From Paroedura picta (lineage: Eukaryota; Chordata; Lepidosauria; Squamata; Gekkonidae), in assembly GCF_049243985.1 (NCBI RefSeq), contig NC_135382.1:22424990-22488989 (forward strand): 64,000 bases of DNA. The letters are read 5' to 3'. Both the position numbers and the translations under genes were made by a program. The notes under the pieces were generated by a model, which saw only the letters and a list, made by a program, of their open reading frames with translations, searched no databases and was not told the DNA's origin. Each line of letters opens with the position of its first letter. Within the stretch, counting starts at the first letter, position 1. Shown here piece after piece: positions 12,925 through 23,487 of this stretch.

Positions 12925-13180
12925 CTTGAAGTAGTGGCTAAGAGCGGCAGCCTCTAATCTGGCAATCTGGGTTTGATTCCCCACTCCTCCTTCACATGCA
13001 GCCAGTTTAGGCTAGCCACAGTACTGTTAGGGCTGTTCTCAGAGCAGTTCTGTCAGAGCTCTCTCAGCCCCATCTACCTCAGGGTGTCTGTTGTGGGGAG
13101 AGGAAAGGGAAAGGTGATTGTGAAACTCCTTAGGGTAGTGAAAAGCCGGGGGGATAGAAGCCAACTCTTCTTCTTCTTTA
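12925..13180 (+). mobile_element. tRNA-derived SINE (family A), single-module copy
   Basis: Head gtagtggctaagagcggcag, ctaatctggcaatctgggtt and tgattccccactcc (A and B box region), then cagggtgtctgttgtgggga, tgtgaaactccttagggtag and a CTT-rich end. It has one 3' module only. Confidence 0.8.
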
Positions 13181-13184
13181 CGGC

Positions 13185-14145
13185 ATAGGATTCATAATAT
13201 TAATTCATAAACTGACTTGGTAGCAATTTGCCAAGAAGCAGTTTAAAAATCCTCTAAAGAAATATATGGCTGCCTTAAATAACACTGTCAAAATGAAGGT
13301 TCTTGGCTGCTAAGAAACTCCTCAGCTTTTACAGTGGAGAGAGGGTAAAACCCAACGTTTTTTGGAGAAGGCGGCCAGATTAAGTAAATGCATGGGGGCG
13401 GCGGGGGGGGGGGGAATATGTTGAGGCTATCAAAATGGGGGAGGTATCAGCTGAAACGTCTGAGCCACAGCTGGCAGCTCCAAGCCTGCTCTCCTTTTAA
13501 TATCAAGTTACATTTTTTTCACATTCCACTTACTTTAGGACCGGAGGTTAGCTTGTGCCTTTCAGGGCATTGAAGCTGTGGGTGGAGGAGAGAGGGAAAG
13601 CGCCAAAGGGCTTCCTCCGACATAGCAAAGTGGTCTAGCCGTTCGCAAAACAAAGGAAACTTAGGTGGCCGTCTCTTCCTATCACACCAAATATGCCTGT
13701 AGGAGCTCTTCCGGTCTTCCAGGCCATGGCTGAGTTTCTCCCGCCAGCATCCAGCCTTGCTCGCGTCCAAGGGAGGGAATCGTCCGAGCGACATGTCAAA
13801 CTATCCACAAGCAATTCCAAGTGACACCGAGAGGACACTGTGGGAAAAAGAGATGCTCACAGAGAAAAAAGGGGCAATGTAAAGGTGGTGCTAACAGCCA
13901 TCTGGGCTAGGTTGTGCAACAAATTGGAGTACGTGGAGGAAGAGGATCTTCTGGTTGTGTGCATCAGCTTCCTAACAGCCAAGGGCTGACCCTGTGTGGC
14001 TCAAACTGTCAGCAACACAAGCCCAGCCCTCGCTACAATGGGCTGTTTGGTAAACTAGGGGGAGGTCCCCCTTTCCAAATTTGCACAAAAGTCTGAATTT
14101 GATAGAAAGGGAGGAGTAAAAAAGGTATACCCCCAAAAGCATGGT
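13185..14145. other. no recognised feature
   Basis: Moderately CpG-containing single-copy sequence near 13600-13850, with no family motif. A G-run lies near 13400. Confidence 0.4.
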
Positions 14146-14149
14146 TGGT

Positions 14150-14225
14150 GAATTAATAATAATAATATAAAAATGGTATACTGTCATTCCCCATATGGGC
14201 TCAGGGAGGTTCACAACAATAGGAA
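14150..14225 (-). repeat. L2-like LINE 3' tail
   Basis: Read on the minus strand, it gives gttgtgaacctccctgagcc, then a tatacca block and TTA repeats, the usual 3' end of squamate L2-like LINEs. Confidence 0.5.
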
Positions 14226-14236
14226 CATTCAAGTCA

Positions 14237-14644
14237 GCCTGGTATAGGGGTTAGGAGTGCAGACTTCTAATCTGGCATGCTGGGTTTGATTCCCTGCACC
14301 TCCTCCACCACATGCAAGCCAGCTGGGTGACCTTGGGCTCACTACAGCACTGATAAAGCTGTTCTGACTGAGCAGTAATATCAGGACTCTCTCAGCCTCA
14401 CCCACCCCACAGGGTGTCTGTTCTGGGGACAGGACAGGAAAGGGAAGGCGATTGTTAGCCGCTTTGAGACTCCTTTTGGGTAGAGAAAAGTGGCATATAA
14501 GAACCAACTCCTCTTCTTCAGTAATATCAGGACTCTCTCAGCCTCACCTCCCTCACAGCATCTGTTGTGGGGAGAGGAAAGGGAAGGCGCTTTGAGCCTC
14601 CTTTGGGTAGAGAAAAGCGGCTGATAAGAACCGACTCTTCTTCT
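14237..14644 (+). mobile_element. tRNA-derived SINE (family A) with duplicated 3' module, copy 1
   Basis: Head ggtataggggttaggagtgc with tRNA-like A/B boxes, followed by the ctgggtgaccttgggctc block and a module from about 14372 to 14519 (agtaatatcaggactctctc to aaccaactcctcttcttc). The module then starts again at 14520 and runs to 14644. The junction, cttcttcagtaatatcagg, is the same as in the copies at 17112, 18270 and, with one change, 54731. This marks a subfamily rather than a local accident. Confidence 0.85.
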
Positions 14645-14649
14645 AAAAT

Positions 14650-15495
14650 CAGTTGCAATAATAAAATTACAGCAAAACACAGAAAAATATAATTTTGGCC
14701 TGTCTGTCAGCTTCCTGCCATGGTCATTTCAGATAGTAATTGGCATGGATGAGTGCCATCTGTCAATGCATGATTATTGAGAGGTATGGTCATTGAAGGT
14801 AGAGGGGTGGGAGAGGAGAAAGCCTGAGAAAATCTCATCCTTTCTAACCATCTATTGTTCTGCTATGCTTGTTATTCTCTGTGGTCTCTTGGTACATTCC
14901 TCTTGGGAAGAGTAACTTGGAACGTTATCGGATTAGCCTGGCCTTGGTCGGCTTGGCATGAAGCAAAGATTGAGCAACGATTCCTGGTAGGAAGAGACTG
15001 AAGATTATTGCACAGTACTTGTGACCCTGCGCACGCACTCCAGGGTTTGGAAGAGGAAGCTCAAGATCGCACCTAGCTTGTGTGTTCCATTAGCACCAGT
15101 GGGGCTAAAAGCAGTATGTCCATGCCAGGCTCTGCTCCCCTCCCTCCAGTCACCCAGGCCAACCAGAGGTAGAATCGGGGATTCCCAAATGGAACTCCAC
15201 AGCCTTTCCTCCCTATCCTACCTTGATGGACTCAACCACAAACTATTCCTGACACTGCCATGAAAAGCAGGAAGCCAGCAGCTTCCATTGACCCGGGGGT
15301 GACTGTGCCTGGAAAGGGGGTGGAGCCTGGACCCCTACTCCTGCCTCACAGATCACCTCCTTTCTCCCTGGCTCCATGACCAGCTGACGTCACTTCCAGC
15401 CCAGTTCCAGGGCCCCTCGAAGCCTGGATGGGCAGTTGTCTCTATGACATCCAGGGGATGATCTCCTGTTTCTAGATAGGAAGAGCACCCCAAGA
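14650..15495. other. no recognised feature
   Basis: No exon or named repeat seen. Confidence 0.4.
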
Positions 15496-15497
15496 AG

Positions 15498-15620
15498 AAA
15501 AGTTGGTTTTTATATCCTGTTTTTCTCTACATTCAGGAGTCTCAAAGCAGCTTCCATCCCTCTCCCAACCCCAGGCACCTTGTGAGGCAGGTGGGGCTGA
15601 GAGAGCTCTGAGGGAACTGG
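15498..15620 (-). mobile_element. tRNA-derived SINE (family A), 3' fragment, antisense
   Basis: Reverse complement of the family-A 3' module: tttttctctacattcaggag, tctcaaagcagcttcc, then gctgagagagctctgaggg. The head is missing. Confidence 0.65.
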
Positions 15621-15639
15621 GCCTGGCCAACTCCTGGCC

Positions 15640-15695
15640 CCACCATCAAAGTCTCCAGGCATTTCCCAACCCAAAGCTGGCAACCTTGATTGGAA
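15640..15695 (+). repeat. 'GGGTTGCCA' element, right end
   Basis: It contains caaagtctccaggcatttcc followed by agctggcaacctt, the right end of the element complete at 15808-15976. Confidence 0.5.
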
Positions 15696-15807
15696 GGTGG
15701 AGCTAGCAAACTCCTCCCTGGCAATTTTAGAGTCTTAATAGAACAATCATGAGGACGTGCTGCCCTCTGCTGGTTGAAGATGGGACTCCATTTCAGCCTT
15801 GACTAGA

Positions 15808-15976
15808 CAATGGTTGCCAATTTCCAGGTGGGGCCTGGGGTTATCCTGGAATTCCAACTGACCCCCAGATGAGAGATCCCTTGGAGCCAATAGCTTAGGG
15901 AGCTATATACCCCTCCTCAAGCACCTCCTCCTGGATTCTCCAGGAATTTCCCAGCCCAGAGCTGGCAACTCTAGGT
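15808..15976 (+). mobile_element. short 'GGGTTGCCA' non-autonomous element, complete
   Basis: Bounded by tggttgccaatttccaggtg and cagagctggcaactcta. The outer bases are inverted (GGTTGCCA against TGGCAAC), which suggests a DNA-transposon MITE. The inner part reads ggatttctc-like caggaatttcccagccc. No clear target duplication is visible. The family occurs again at 12503, 15640, 53925 and 61808. The superfamily is not known to me. Confidence 0.6.
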
Positions 15977-15979
15977 TAG

Positions 15980-16555
15980 ACCCTGATATAGGCCTGCATT
16001 TAAAACATTTTAAGTATGCAGAACAACTTAGATTTTTGTCAGAAAACTGTTCCAATGGTTGTGAAATAACTGACTGGGTCTAAAGTTTTGTTCTAAAAAA
16101 GTCAACTTGGGGATTTTTTTTTAATTTGTATGTTGGAAATTCGCTGGTCGATTACTGTATTAAACCAATTGATTGATAGACTTGGGGGCTTAACAAACTG
16201 CTTTTTGGCTAGGGAAGATTTCCTGCATTCCCCTGCAAAGAGACAGTCAGCTGGATTATTAGTCTGCATGAAAAACAATCGCTCTGAATGGGAAGAGAAT
16301 GAACAGCATTTTCCAACTGGGAGGCATCATGGGGTGTAATGGTGCTCTCTACCGATCTGTTTTTAGGACTGCATGCTTCAAGCAGATTCCGCTGTACAGA
16401 GGCTTGCAAAGAAACATAAATCATAGTAACGTCAAATCAGCAATGACTGGAAAGAACTGATACGGAGGAGGGGCAGGAAAACACGGTGACAATCAGGACA
16501 CGTCAACTGTATTATATCTGAAGCTGCCTTCGACCCAAGACAGCATATCGGACAA
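15980..16555. other. no recognised feature
   Basis: Nothing named. The end, near 16505-16540, may hold a tail piece of SINE family C (ctgaagctgccttcg). Confidence 0.4.
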
Positions 16556-16556
16556 T

Positions 16557-16692
16557 CTGGGGTCGTCAAACTGCAGCCCTCCAGATGTCCATGGACTACA
16601 ATTCCCATGAGCCCCTGCCAGCAAATGCTGGCAGGGGCTCATGGGAATTGTAGTCCATGGACATCTGGAGGGCTGCAGTTTGACGACCCCTG
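16557..16692. mobile_element. palindromic hAT MITE, full
   Basis: Near-perfect inverted repeat of about 68 bp per arm. The left arm runs ggggtcgtcaaactgcagcc to catgagcccctgccagc and the right arm mirrors it, ending gcagtttgacgacccctg. The ends (CAGGGGT...CAA) are of hAT type. No clear 8-bp target duplication is seen here, but sister copies at 28881 and 57718 have perfect ones. It could form a long hairpin. Confidence 0.85.
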
Positions 16693-17111
16693 ATCTAACC
16701 CCAGTACAGCTTAGTCTATCAGCCCTGCCCCCCCCCGAGGAAAAATCTCACTACCCCCTCAGAATTTTTAACTGGGGGTGCCACAAATTGAATCTGAGAC
16801 ATTCCGCATGCACACCATGTGTTATTAAGACAGAGCTCCTCCCCAGCTAAGTTCTGCATAACACACATCCCAAGGCACCAAGAGCAGCTCACCCACTGCA
16901 CATTGTGATATGCCCTGTGCTTGAGAACACCCAGGGCTGTGATATCAGGCAACCAATGGAGTCCAACCAGCTCTGGTGAGCCAGTGAGGTGGGCAGGCCT
17001 TCCAGGCTATTCAATATCAGGCATTACTACACTGCAGAAGGGGGAATCCCACACCGTGGCCATTTCCAGCAGGGCTTGGCCCTTTGAAATTAGCAGCTAA
17101 AGGCAAATGGA

Positions 17112-17506
17112 AAGCCAGTTTGGTGTAGGGGTTAGGAGTGTGAAGTTCTAATCTGGCAAGCCCTACTCCCTCACAGCTGGGTGACCTTGGGCCTGCCACA
17201 GCACTGATAAAGCTGTTCTGACGGAGCAGGAATATCAGGGCTCTCTAAGCCTCACCCACCTCACAGGGTGTCTGTTGTGGGGAAAGGGAAGCTGATTGTA
17301 AGCCGCTTGGAGACTCCTTCAGGTAGAGAAAAGCAGCATATAAGAACCAACTCTTCTTCTTCAGTAATATCAGGGCTCTCTCAGCCTCACCCACCTCACA
17401 GGGTGTCTGTTGTGGGGAGAGGAAAGGATGCCGATTGTAAGCCGCTTTAGACTCCTTCGGGTAGAGAAAAGCGGCATATAAGAACCAACTTTTCTCCTTC
17501 TTCTTC
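17112..17506 (+). mobile_element. tRNA-derived SINE (family A) with duplicated 3' module, copy 2
   Basis: Head agccagtttggtgtaggggt, then the ctgggtgaccttgggcct block. The first module starts near 17228. The second starts near 17362 after cttcttcttcagtaatatca and ends in a TTC-rich tail. A short duplicated aaaggca may flank it. Confidence 0.85.
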
Positions 17507-17509
17507 AAA

Positions 17510-18265
17510 AGGCATGGCAAGACAGGTTTGTCCTTAACTGACAGCCAACAACCAGAAAGATTGTTCCTGGAAAAGCAGCCAGGAGTCCCTGACTGCTGCA
17601 CTTGCTGAAATCAATCACATTCTGTTCCAAAAACAGGCTGCATTTATAACCTGGACTCTTGAGTACCTTAAGGCAAAGCAAGAGGTCACCCCAACCCGAC
17701 CTCTGTCCGCTATTAAGGATACTTGTATGTAAAATGTTATGTGCTCCAAAGATACTGATAAACAAACCCTCCCCTCTTCCTTCTCAGGCTCAGCAGAGGG
17801 TTTGTTTATTCGAGAGAATGCAAAGGTGGCTCTCCGGAGCCAATCTGGCACATCCCTTTTGGGTGACAGACAACAGCGGCTGTTAAAATGCAGGAAAACA
17901 CCGCTCCCGTCTCTCAAAACTGTCGGCCGACACTAGCGCATACGTCAGTTCATGTCACAAATTCTCAGATGTCCTTTGCCAAACGTTTTCCGGGCTTCCG
18001 TGGACAAAGTTTAATCTCAGATGCATGACCAGTAACAGTTGCTCAGTGAACTGGAAAGCACCAAGCACATGATCAGGAAAAAAAACCACTCCGAAATGAC
18101 AGTCAACAGTGCCAGTCAACGCAGGATAATGAGACTTAGAAATTGCAACATGACCTTTGGAAACAGACTCCCGGAGACAAATGACAGCAGCCACTAAACC
18201 TGCCCTGTCTCCTATGGAACTGATGGGTATAGCCAGAACAATGCACCAAATGCGGCTCAGGTTCT
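17510..18265. other. no recognised feature
   Basis: No exon or named repeat seen. Confidence 0.4.
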
Positions 18266-18269
18266 TGCT

Positions 18270-18620
18270 CTGTTTGGTGTAGAGGTTAGGAGTGCGGACT
18301 TCTAATCTGGCATGCCGGGTTTGATTCTGCACTCCCCCACATGCAGCCAGCTGGGTGACTTTGGGGTCGCCACAGCACTGATGAAGCTGTTTGGACTGAG
18401 CAGTGGTATCAGGGCTCTCTCAGCCTCACCCACCTCACAGGGTGTCTGTTGTGGGGAGAGAAAAGGGAAGGTGACTGTAAGCTGCTTTGAGCCTCCTTCG
18501 GGTAGAGAAAAGTGGCTTATAAGAACCAACTCTTCTTCTTCAGTAATATCAGGGCTCTCTCAGCCTCACCCACCTCACAGGGTGTCTGTTGTGGGGAAAG
18601 GAAAGGCGATTCTTCTTCGA
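18270..18620 (+). mobile_element. tRNA-derived SINE (family A) with duplicated 3' module, copy 3 (second module truncated)
   Basis: Head tgtttggtgtagaggttagg. First module from about 18401. Junction cttcttcagtaatatcaggg at about 18539, after which the second module stops early, at gaaaggcgattcttcttcg, losing the central part. Same junction as copies 1, 2 and 4. Confidence 0.85.
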
Positions 18621-18624
18621 AGCA

Positions 18625-19060
18625 GCAGCTGAAATGCTTGTCATTTAAAAAAATATTTTCTGCTTGCAGGGTGTTTGTTGTAGGGGAGAACTCAGAGTCA
18701 AACCCTTGGAGGCGGCCACCAATCCATGGGCGGTCACAAGTAAACGCTGACAAATCCCCTTGTGATCAATTCCTAATTAAATGGAGCCAGTCACGGGATT
18801 GGGGCAGGAGGGGGAAACCTCAAGTACAAGCCATTTTTGTTTAAAGCAGGAAGGACAGAGCACAAGTGAACAGAGGCTCCATTCCCCTAAAGGAACGAAG
18901 CAATGGGGTCTCCCCGACCCAGATCTGAGCTAAAGTGTTCACTACTTTGGTTAACAAATTGACCTTTAGAAAGCGTCAGCTGCTGCATTGCCCGCTGGGG
19001 CATTTCTTTGAGCCCAGGGGCTTGGTCCAAGTGGCTAGCCCTCTTGATCTGAAGCAGCCA
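18625..19060. other. no recognised feature
   Basis: Nothing named. Confidence 0.4.
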
Positions 19061-19061
19061 A

Positions 19062-19260
19062 ACAAAGCGTAGAGTCCAGGGGCACCGTGAGGACCAACAG
19101 AGCTTTCTTCAGGGTCGATGCCTCCGTGTGCATGCACTCTTCCTCAGATACAAGCGTGCATGCATACGAGAGCTTATACCTTGTGAAAACTTTGCTGGAC
19201 TTAAAGGCGCTACCGGCCTCAAGCCTTGTTTCACTTGCTTGAGTTTGGGTTAAAGTCCAA
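19062..19260. mobile_element. foldback element (family F), degraded
   Basis: Left arm gtccaggggcaccgtgagga, then gcatgcactcttcctcagat. The right arm is the inverse and contains gctggacttaaaggcgctac. This is the layout of the better preserved foldback copy at 40535-40783. The arms have diverged. Confidence 0.55.
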
Positions 19261-19735
19261 TGGACAGAAGAGAAAAAAAAGAACAAGGAGCTTTGAATTG
19301 CTTCACATCAGCTGACTAACAAAGCACTGGATTCGTATCAGGCAGGGCTGTGTCACAATCACGTGCGGTCTGACTAGGCTTTTCCCAAAAAAACGCATAC
19401 CTCTGGGCTTAGAAACCCAAGAACCTGAGAACAGCCCTGTTAGACCAAACCAGCAGACTGGCTTCTCCAGGATGGCTTTACAGGGCAGCCAACCAGTTCC
19501 CTGGGAGGACCAATGAAAAGGATGTCGAAATCCAGGCCTTCTCTCCGTGCTGCCTCCGCATGTGGAGATTCCTTGAACTGGTGATGCCTCTTCTGCCCTG
19601 GGCCCACTGGGAGGAAACTCTGGAGACCACACAACCAGCCCCTGCCCAACCCCAACCCCAAATCCTGTTACCTGTGACTCTTCCGTAGCATGGAACAAGC
19701 ATCGTCCTCTCTTATGGGGTGAATCCAAGCACAGC

Positions 19736-19850
19736 CAGTTTTCAAAAGGGGATTAGACAAATTTCCGGAGAACAGTTCCATCGAGGGCTATTAGCCGTAT
19801 TGGGTTAATGGAACTTCCATGCTCAGGGGCTGTATACCTCTTAACAGTGG
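19736..19850 (+). repeat. CR1-like LINE fragment
   Basis: The order aaaaggggattagacaaatt, ctattagccgtattgggtta, ggaacttccatgctcagggg and ctgtatacctctta follows a CR1 3' region common in reptiles. Named from memory. Confidence 0.5.
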
Positions 19851-19954
19851 TGGTTAGGGTCCAAACAGCAGAGGAGGAGGAAGAAGAGAAAGTACACCCA
19901 CATCAAGGTAGCAGCACAGCAGGTGGGCGACCCAGGAAGATGGAAAAGGGGGGC

Positions 19955-20365
19955 AGACAAGAAGAAGAGATGACTGAGAGGGGATCTGATAGCCATCTTC
20001 AAGTATTTAAAAGGCTGCCTGCCATGTAGAGGATGGAGCAGAGTTGTTCTCTCTTGCCCCGGAGGGACGGACTAGAACCAATGGGATGAAATTAACTCAA
20101 AAGAAATTCCGTCTAAACATCAGGAAGAAGTTCCTGACAGTTAGAGCAGTTTCTCAGTGGAACAGGCTTCCTCGGGAGGTGGTGGCTTCTCCATCTTTGG
20201 AAATTTTTAAACAGAGGCTGGAGAGCCATCTGACTGAGAGGCTGATTCTGTGAAGGCTCAGGGGTGGCAGGTTACAGTGGATGAGCGACAGGGTTGTGAG
20301 CGTCCAGGATAGTGCAGGGGGTTGGACTAGATGACCCAGGAGGTCCCTTCCAATTCTATGACCCC
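19955..20365 (+). repeat. CR1 LINE 3' end
   Basis: Contains gatagccatcttcaagtatt, the coding remnant reading FRLNIRKKFLTVRAVSQWNR and the end ggttggactagatgaccc with cccttccaattctatgac. These are standard CR1 3'-end features. 5'-truncated. Confidence 0.85.
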
Positions 20366-20504
20366 CTACTCCCCGCAAGTTTTGCAGGCCCCTGCGGGAA
20401 GGGGCACAAGCCAAGTCTCATGGGGCCCTCATGGGGTGTGTGTTTTTCAAGCATGAAACGGACGCTTAGTACACTAAACAGGAAATGCTTCGTGTTTGAT
20501 CAAC

Positions 20505-20510
20505 TTTATT
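20505..20510 (-). promoter_or_regulatory. candidate distal poly(A) signal AATAAA
   Basis: AATAAA on the minus strand in the context cataataaagttgatc. A GT-rich element lies about 25-35 bases downstream. Best of three candidates for the PLA2G15 3' end. Confidence 0.45.
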
Positions 20511-20891
20511 ATGTTATTAAAGTAAACAAATACGCCAAAAACAAAACTACCGAACTCAGTCATTCACAAAGAGAAAAGGGAGTGTAGAAAAACGCTCAGC
20601 CTCGCCGGGCAGTGTTCTATACAAAATACTGTTAAAAGCAGAGAACCACAGAAGTCGTTGCTCAGTCCCTGAATTTCGGAAAAGCTCTGGCACCATCAGC
20701 GCCAACAAAAGGAAGCTGGACAGGAAGAGATGTTGCTCTGGCACGCCAGCACCTCTGCACTGACTGCTCAGTGGTGAAACCTCACAGCAGCAGCAGCAGC
20801 ACCTTTCCCCTTTTCTTTCTAAACAAAAAGGGCCGAAGTCCCATCCCTGTTGTCAGAATACATTTGGTCCTAGGAAAGTATTTTGATTTTT

Positions 20892-20897
20892 TTTATT
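20892..20897 (-). promoter_or_regulatory. alternative poly(A) signal AATAAA
   Basis: AATAAA on the minus strand within an A-rich run. Possible, but the context is low-complexity. Confidence 0.25.
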
Positions 20898-23088
20898 GAA
20901 GACACTTAAGAAAACTGTTTTAAAGAAAAAGAGGGAAAGCTCTCTGAATTGATACCAATACGAAGAGGTGAGATGGTGAAGGATTGGGACACACAAACAC
21001 ACCAGAGATATTTTCTTTGAAATGACAGCAACAGCCGTCCAATTGCAAAAAGAGACTTTGAGGGTTTTTTTTAAAGCTTTTCTGCCCTCAGTAGAAAACT
21101 GACACTTTTCCTTTTTTTTTTGTTTTCTGTAGTTCTCTCTCTGTGCTGCTTAAAAACAGATTGTTTTGAAATTCTCCTGTGTTTCAAAAGCAGTTTGCCC
21201 TGGAAGACAGGGAGGAGTCTGTCCTAGAAAAACAATCTCCCAGGATCCAAAAGTGGGATTTAGGGGAATGGGTGTTTAGCTACACCGAACTTGTGAATGC
21301 CGGCCTGCCTGATACCCAGGTGGGACTGCAGTTTATCAGGCAGAGCTATGGGTCAAGCACCTGGAGCACGACAAAGGCTGCCAGGGAATGGCTGAAAACA
21401 TCTGAAAGGGAGAGCTTGCATCCCACAATCTGTAAGCGTTACAAAATTAAGAAGCCGTTTGCAGGATATGGATGCTTCTGTGAGCCAAATGCAGAAGAAG
21501 GAGAAAACCATCATGTCAACAGCAGAGACCCAAATGGGACATGCCTGTGGATATTAAATGGCCCACAACAGCTGGAACAGCAGATAAGAAAAAGGTCAGG
21601 GAACTGGAAGTGACAGGGAGGGCATGAAGAAACATCTGGGCCAAGGAAAGGGGCCACATGACAAAGCACAGTTTTGTTACCTCTCTGAAGTGGAATCATG
21701 TGTTAGGCTAGAAAATAGCAACGATGGATGCCAGCACTCACCTGCAGTGGGACAAGACCCGCCAAAGGGGCCATGGGGCGAGAACCTAGCAGGCATGTTC
21801 CAGAGTACACCACCAGGCTTTTGCCTTCCTTGATCCCCTAGCCTCCTCCCCGACTAAAACTAAGCCTGTGCTAGTTAACTGAACCCTTATTCTTGCTTGC
21901 AGTGTCCCACCCAAGGCCAACCTTTCTGCGTGGCTTACTCTGCGAAGGCTCATTTGGACGATGCTCATGTTCATGATAAGGTACAGGGCAGAAAATGACT
22001 CAAGAAAACACCCCTGTTCATAGCAATGGGTATTCCTCTCCCACCTTTCTGCCAGGAGGCAAACCTGCTTAGTTTCCATGCAAGTTGAAGGGGTGCTGGA
22101 CTTGTGAATTCACCCTGTGGATAGGCTGAGGCCAAGGAAGAAACAAGCTCCAATGTGCAACGGGAACTCTGCCTCATCAATGGAAGGGAAAGACTTTAGC
22201 AGCACACTCATCCGCAAGGCATCGGACACAACTAGAGACTGCAAGGGGTCTTGGACAAGACGCCACAGGTACAATCCACTGCACCACCATAATAATAGCC
22301 AGGCTACTTCAGCAGGCTCTATTTGCATGAGATCTTGACAAATTCAAACTCAAGAAGATGACATAACCTATGCTGGTACTCAAAGACACGGCTTGAGACC
22401 CTCTGTGAGGGGGCCAGGTGTGAATGAACATCTGCCAGGACAGCTTGCACAGTGACTAGTGGGCACACCCACGAGGTTGGCAGCTTTTACTGACCACAGT
22501 TGCTGAGCAGGAAAGTGGACAAGACTGTGCATTTCATAAGGCAAGAAACATACACCAAACGTAACTACCTTGGTTTCGAGAAGGACCACAATTAAGCTAA
22601 AGGTACTGCACTTGTAACAACAATCCATAACGTCTGAGAACAGGACAGCCGTAAAGCCTGAGGTAAAATGGAAAAGGTTACACAAGACCAGTAACAGGGC
22701 TCCCGTTTTCAGCTCGTGAACAATCACTCCCACTCATAGTGTGGCCAGGATGAGGCCTGAAAGCCGGGAACACCAGAATGTGTCCACGACTGCGGCCTTG
22801 CTTTCGTGATGGAGAGAGCCAGGCTGGCCGTAGCTTATTCAGAACAAAGTCAACACTTCCACGACAAATTTGGGCTTTGGCACAAGCTTGGGGGGAAAGC
22901 ATCCTCCCCCCGTCCCACCCCATCACCCTGTGTAATCGCCGACTGTAGCAGCTTTTCCTTTCTGTGCCTTTAAGGCTCGCAACACCGTGAGGAAACCAAG
23001 ATCCCGCAGTCTACCAAGTGAAAGGCAGGAGAATGGGCTTCTGGCTCTGTGACTGTTAGGCCTCCTTTCGTTTTCTGGCAGTGAGCTC

Positions 23089-23094
23089 TTTATT
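23089..23094 (-). promoter_or_regulatory. candidate proximal poly(A) signal AATAAA
   Basis: AATAAA on the minus strand (ttaaataaagagctc), about 1.4 kb after the PLA2G15 stop codon. Confidence 0.3.
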
Positions 23095-23225
23095 TAAGAG
23101 CTTGGGAATGCTGTGTGCGGATTCTGAAATCGATGCACACTGGGAAAAGCCGTCAGTCCACAGGCAGGCCAGGACGTGGGGCTGGCTCAGGACTTTTCAC
23201 TGCCTGGACAGGGTTTTATCCGAGG

Positions 23226-23487
23226 CAGGGGGTCCTCAATCGTTTGGAGGCTGTGGGCAACTTTGAAATTCCGACACGAGGCAGTAGACACAGCCACAAG
23301 ACGGCTGCTGCAGGAGGTGAAGCCAGCCACAAAACGTTAGGGAGCAAGGTCATAGATAAACCTAATAATAACTCTGTTTAACAGGACGCCTTTTTTCTCT
23401 ACATGGCCAGTCAGAACTTCTGCTGGGCAAAGGCCCTGCCCACTTTCTGAAAGCACTTGATTGACAGGCACCATGTGGGGGACCCTT
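23226..23487 (+). mobile_element. non-autonomous hAT-like element
   Basis: Starts cagggggtcctcaatcg and ends caccatgtgggggaccctt, so the ends are inverted in the hAT manner (CAGGGGTCC...CAA). The inner part reads ggctgtgggcaactttg, then cacaagacggctgctgcagg. No clear target duplication. It lies in the inferred 3' UTR. Confidence 0.5.

Noticed and set aside
16557-16692. miRNA-like hairpin
   Set aside because: The long perfect hairpin is a MITE present in many copies; no sign of a specific small RNA.
21179-21613. 144-codon open frame opposite the PLA2G15 3' UTR
   Set aside because: No recognisable domain, no splice or promoter context; kept only as chance unless expression is shown.
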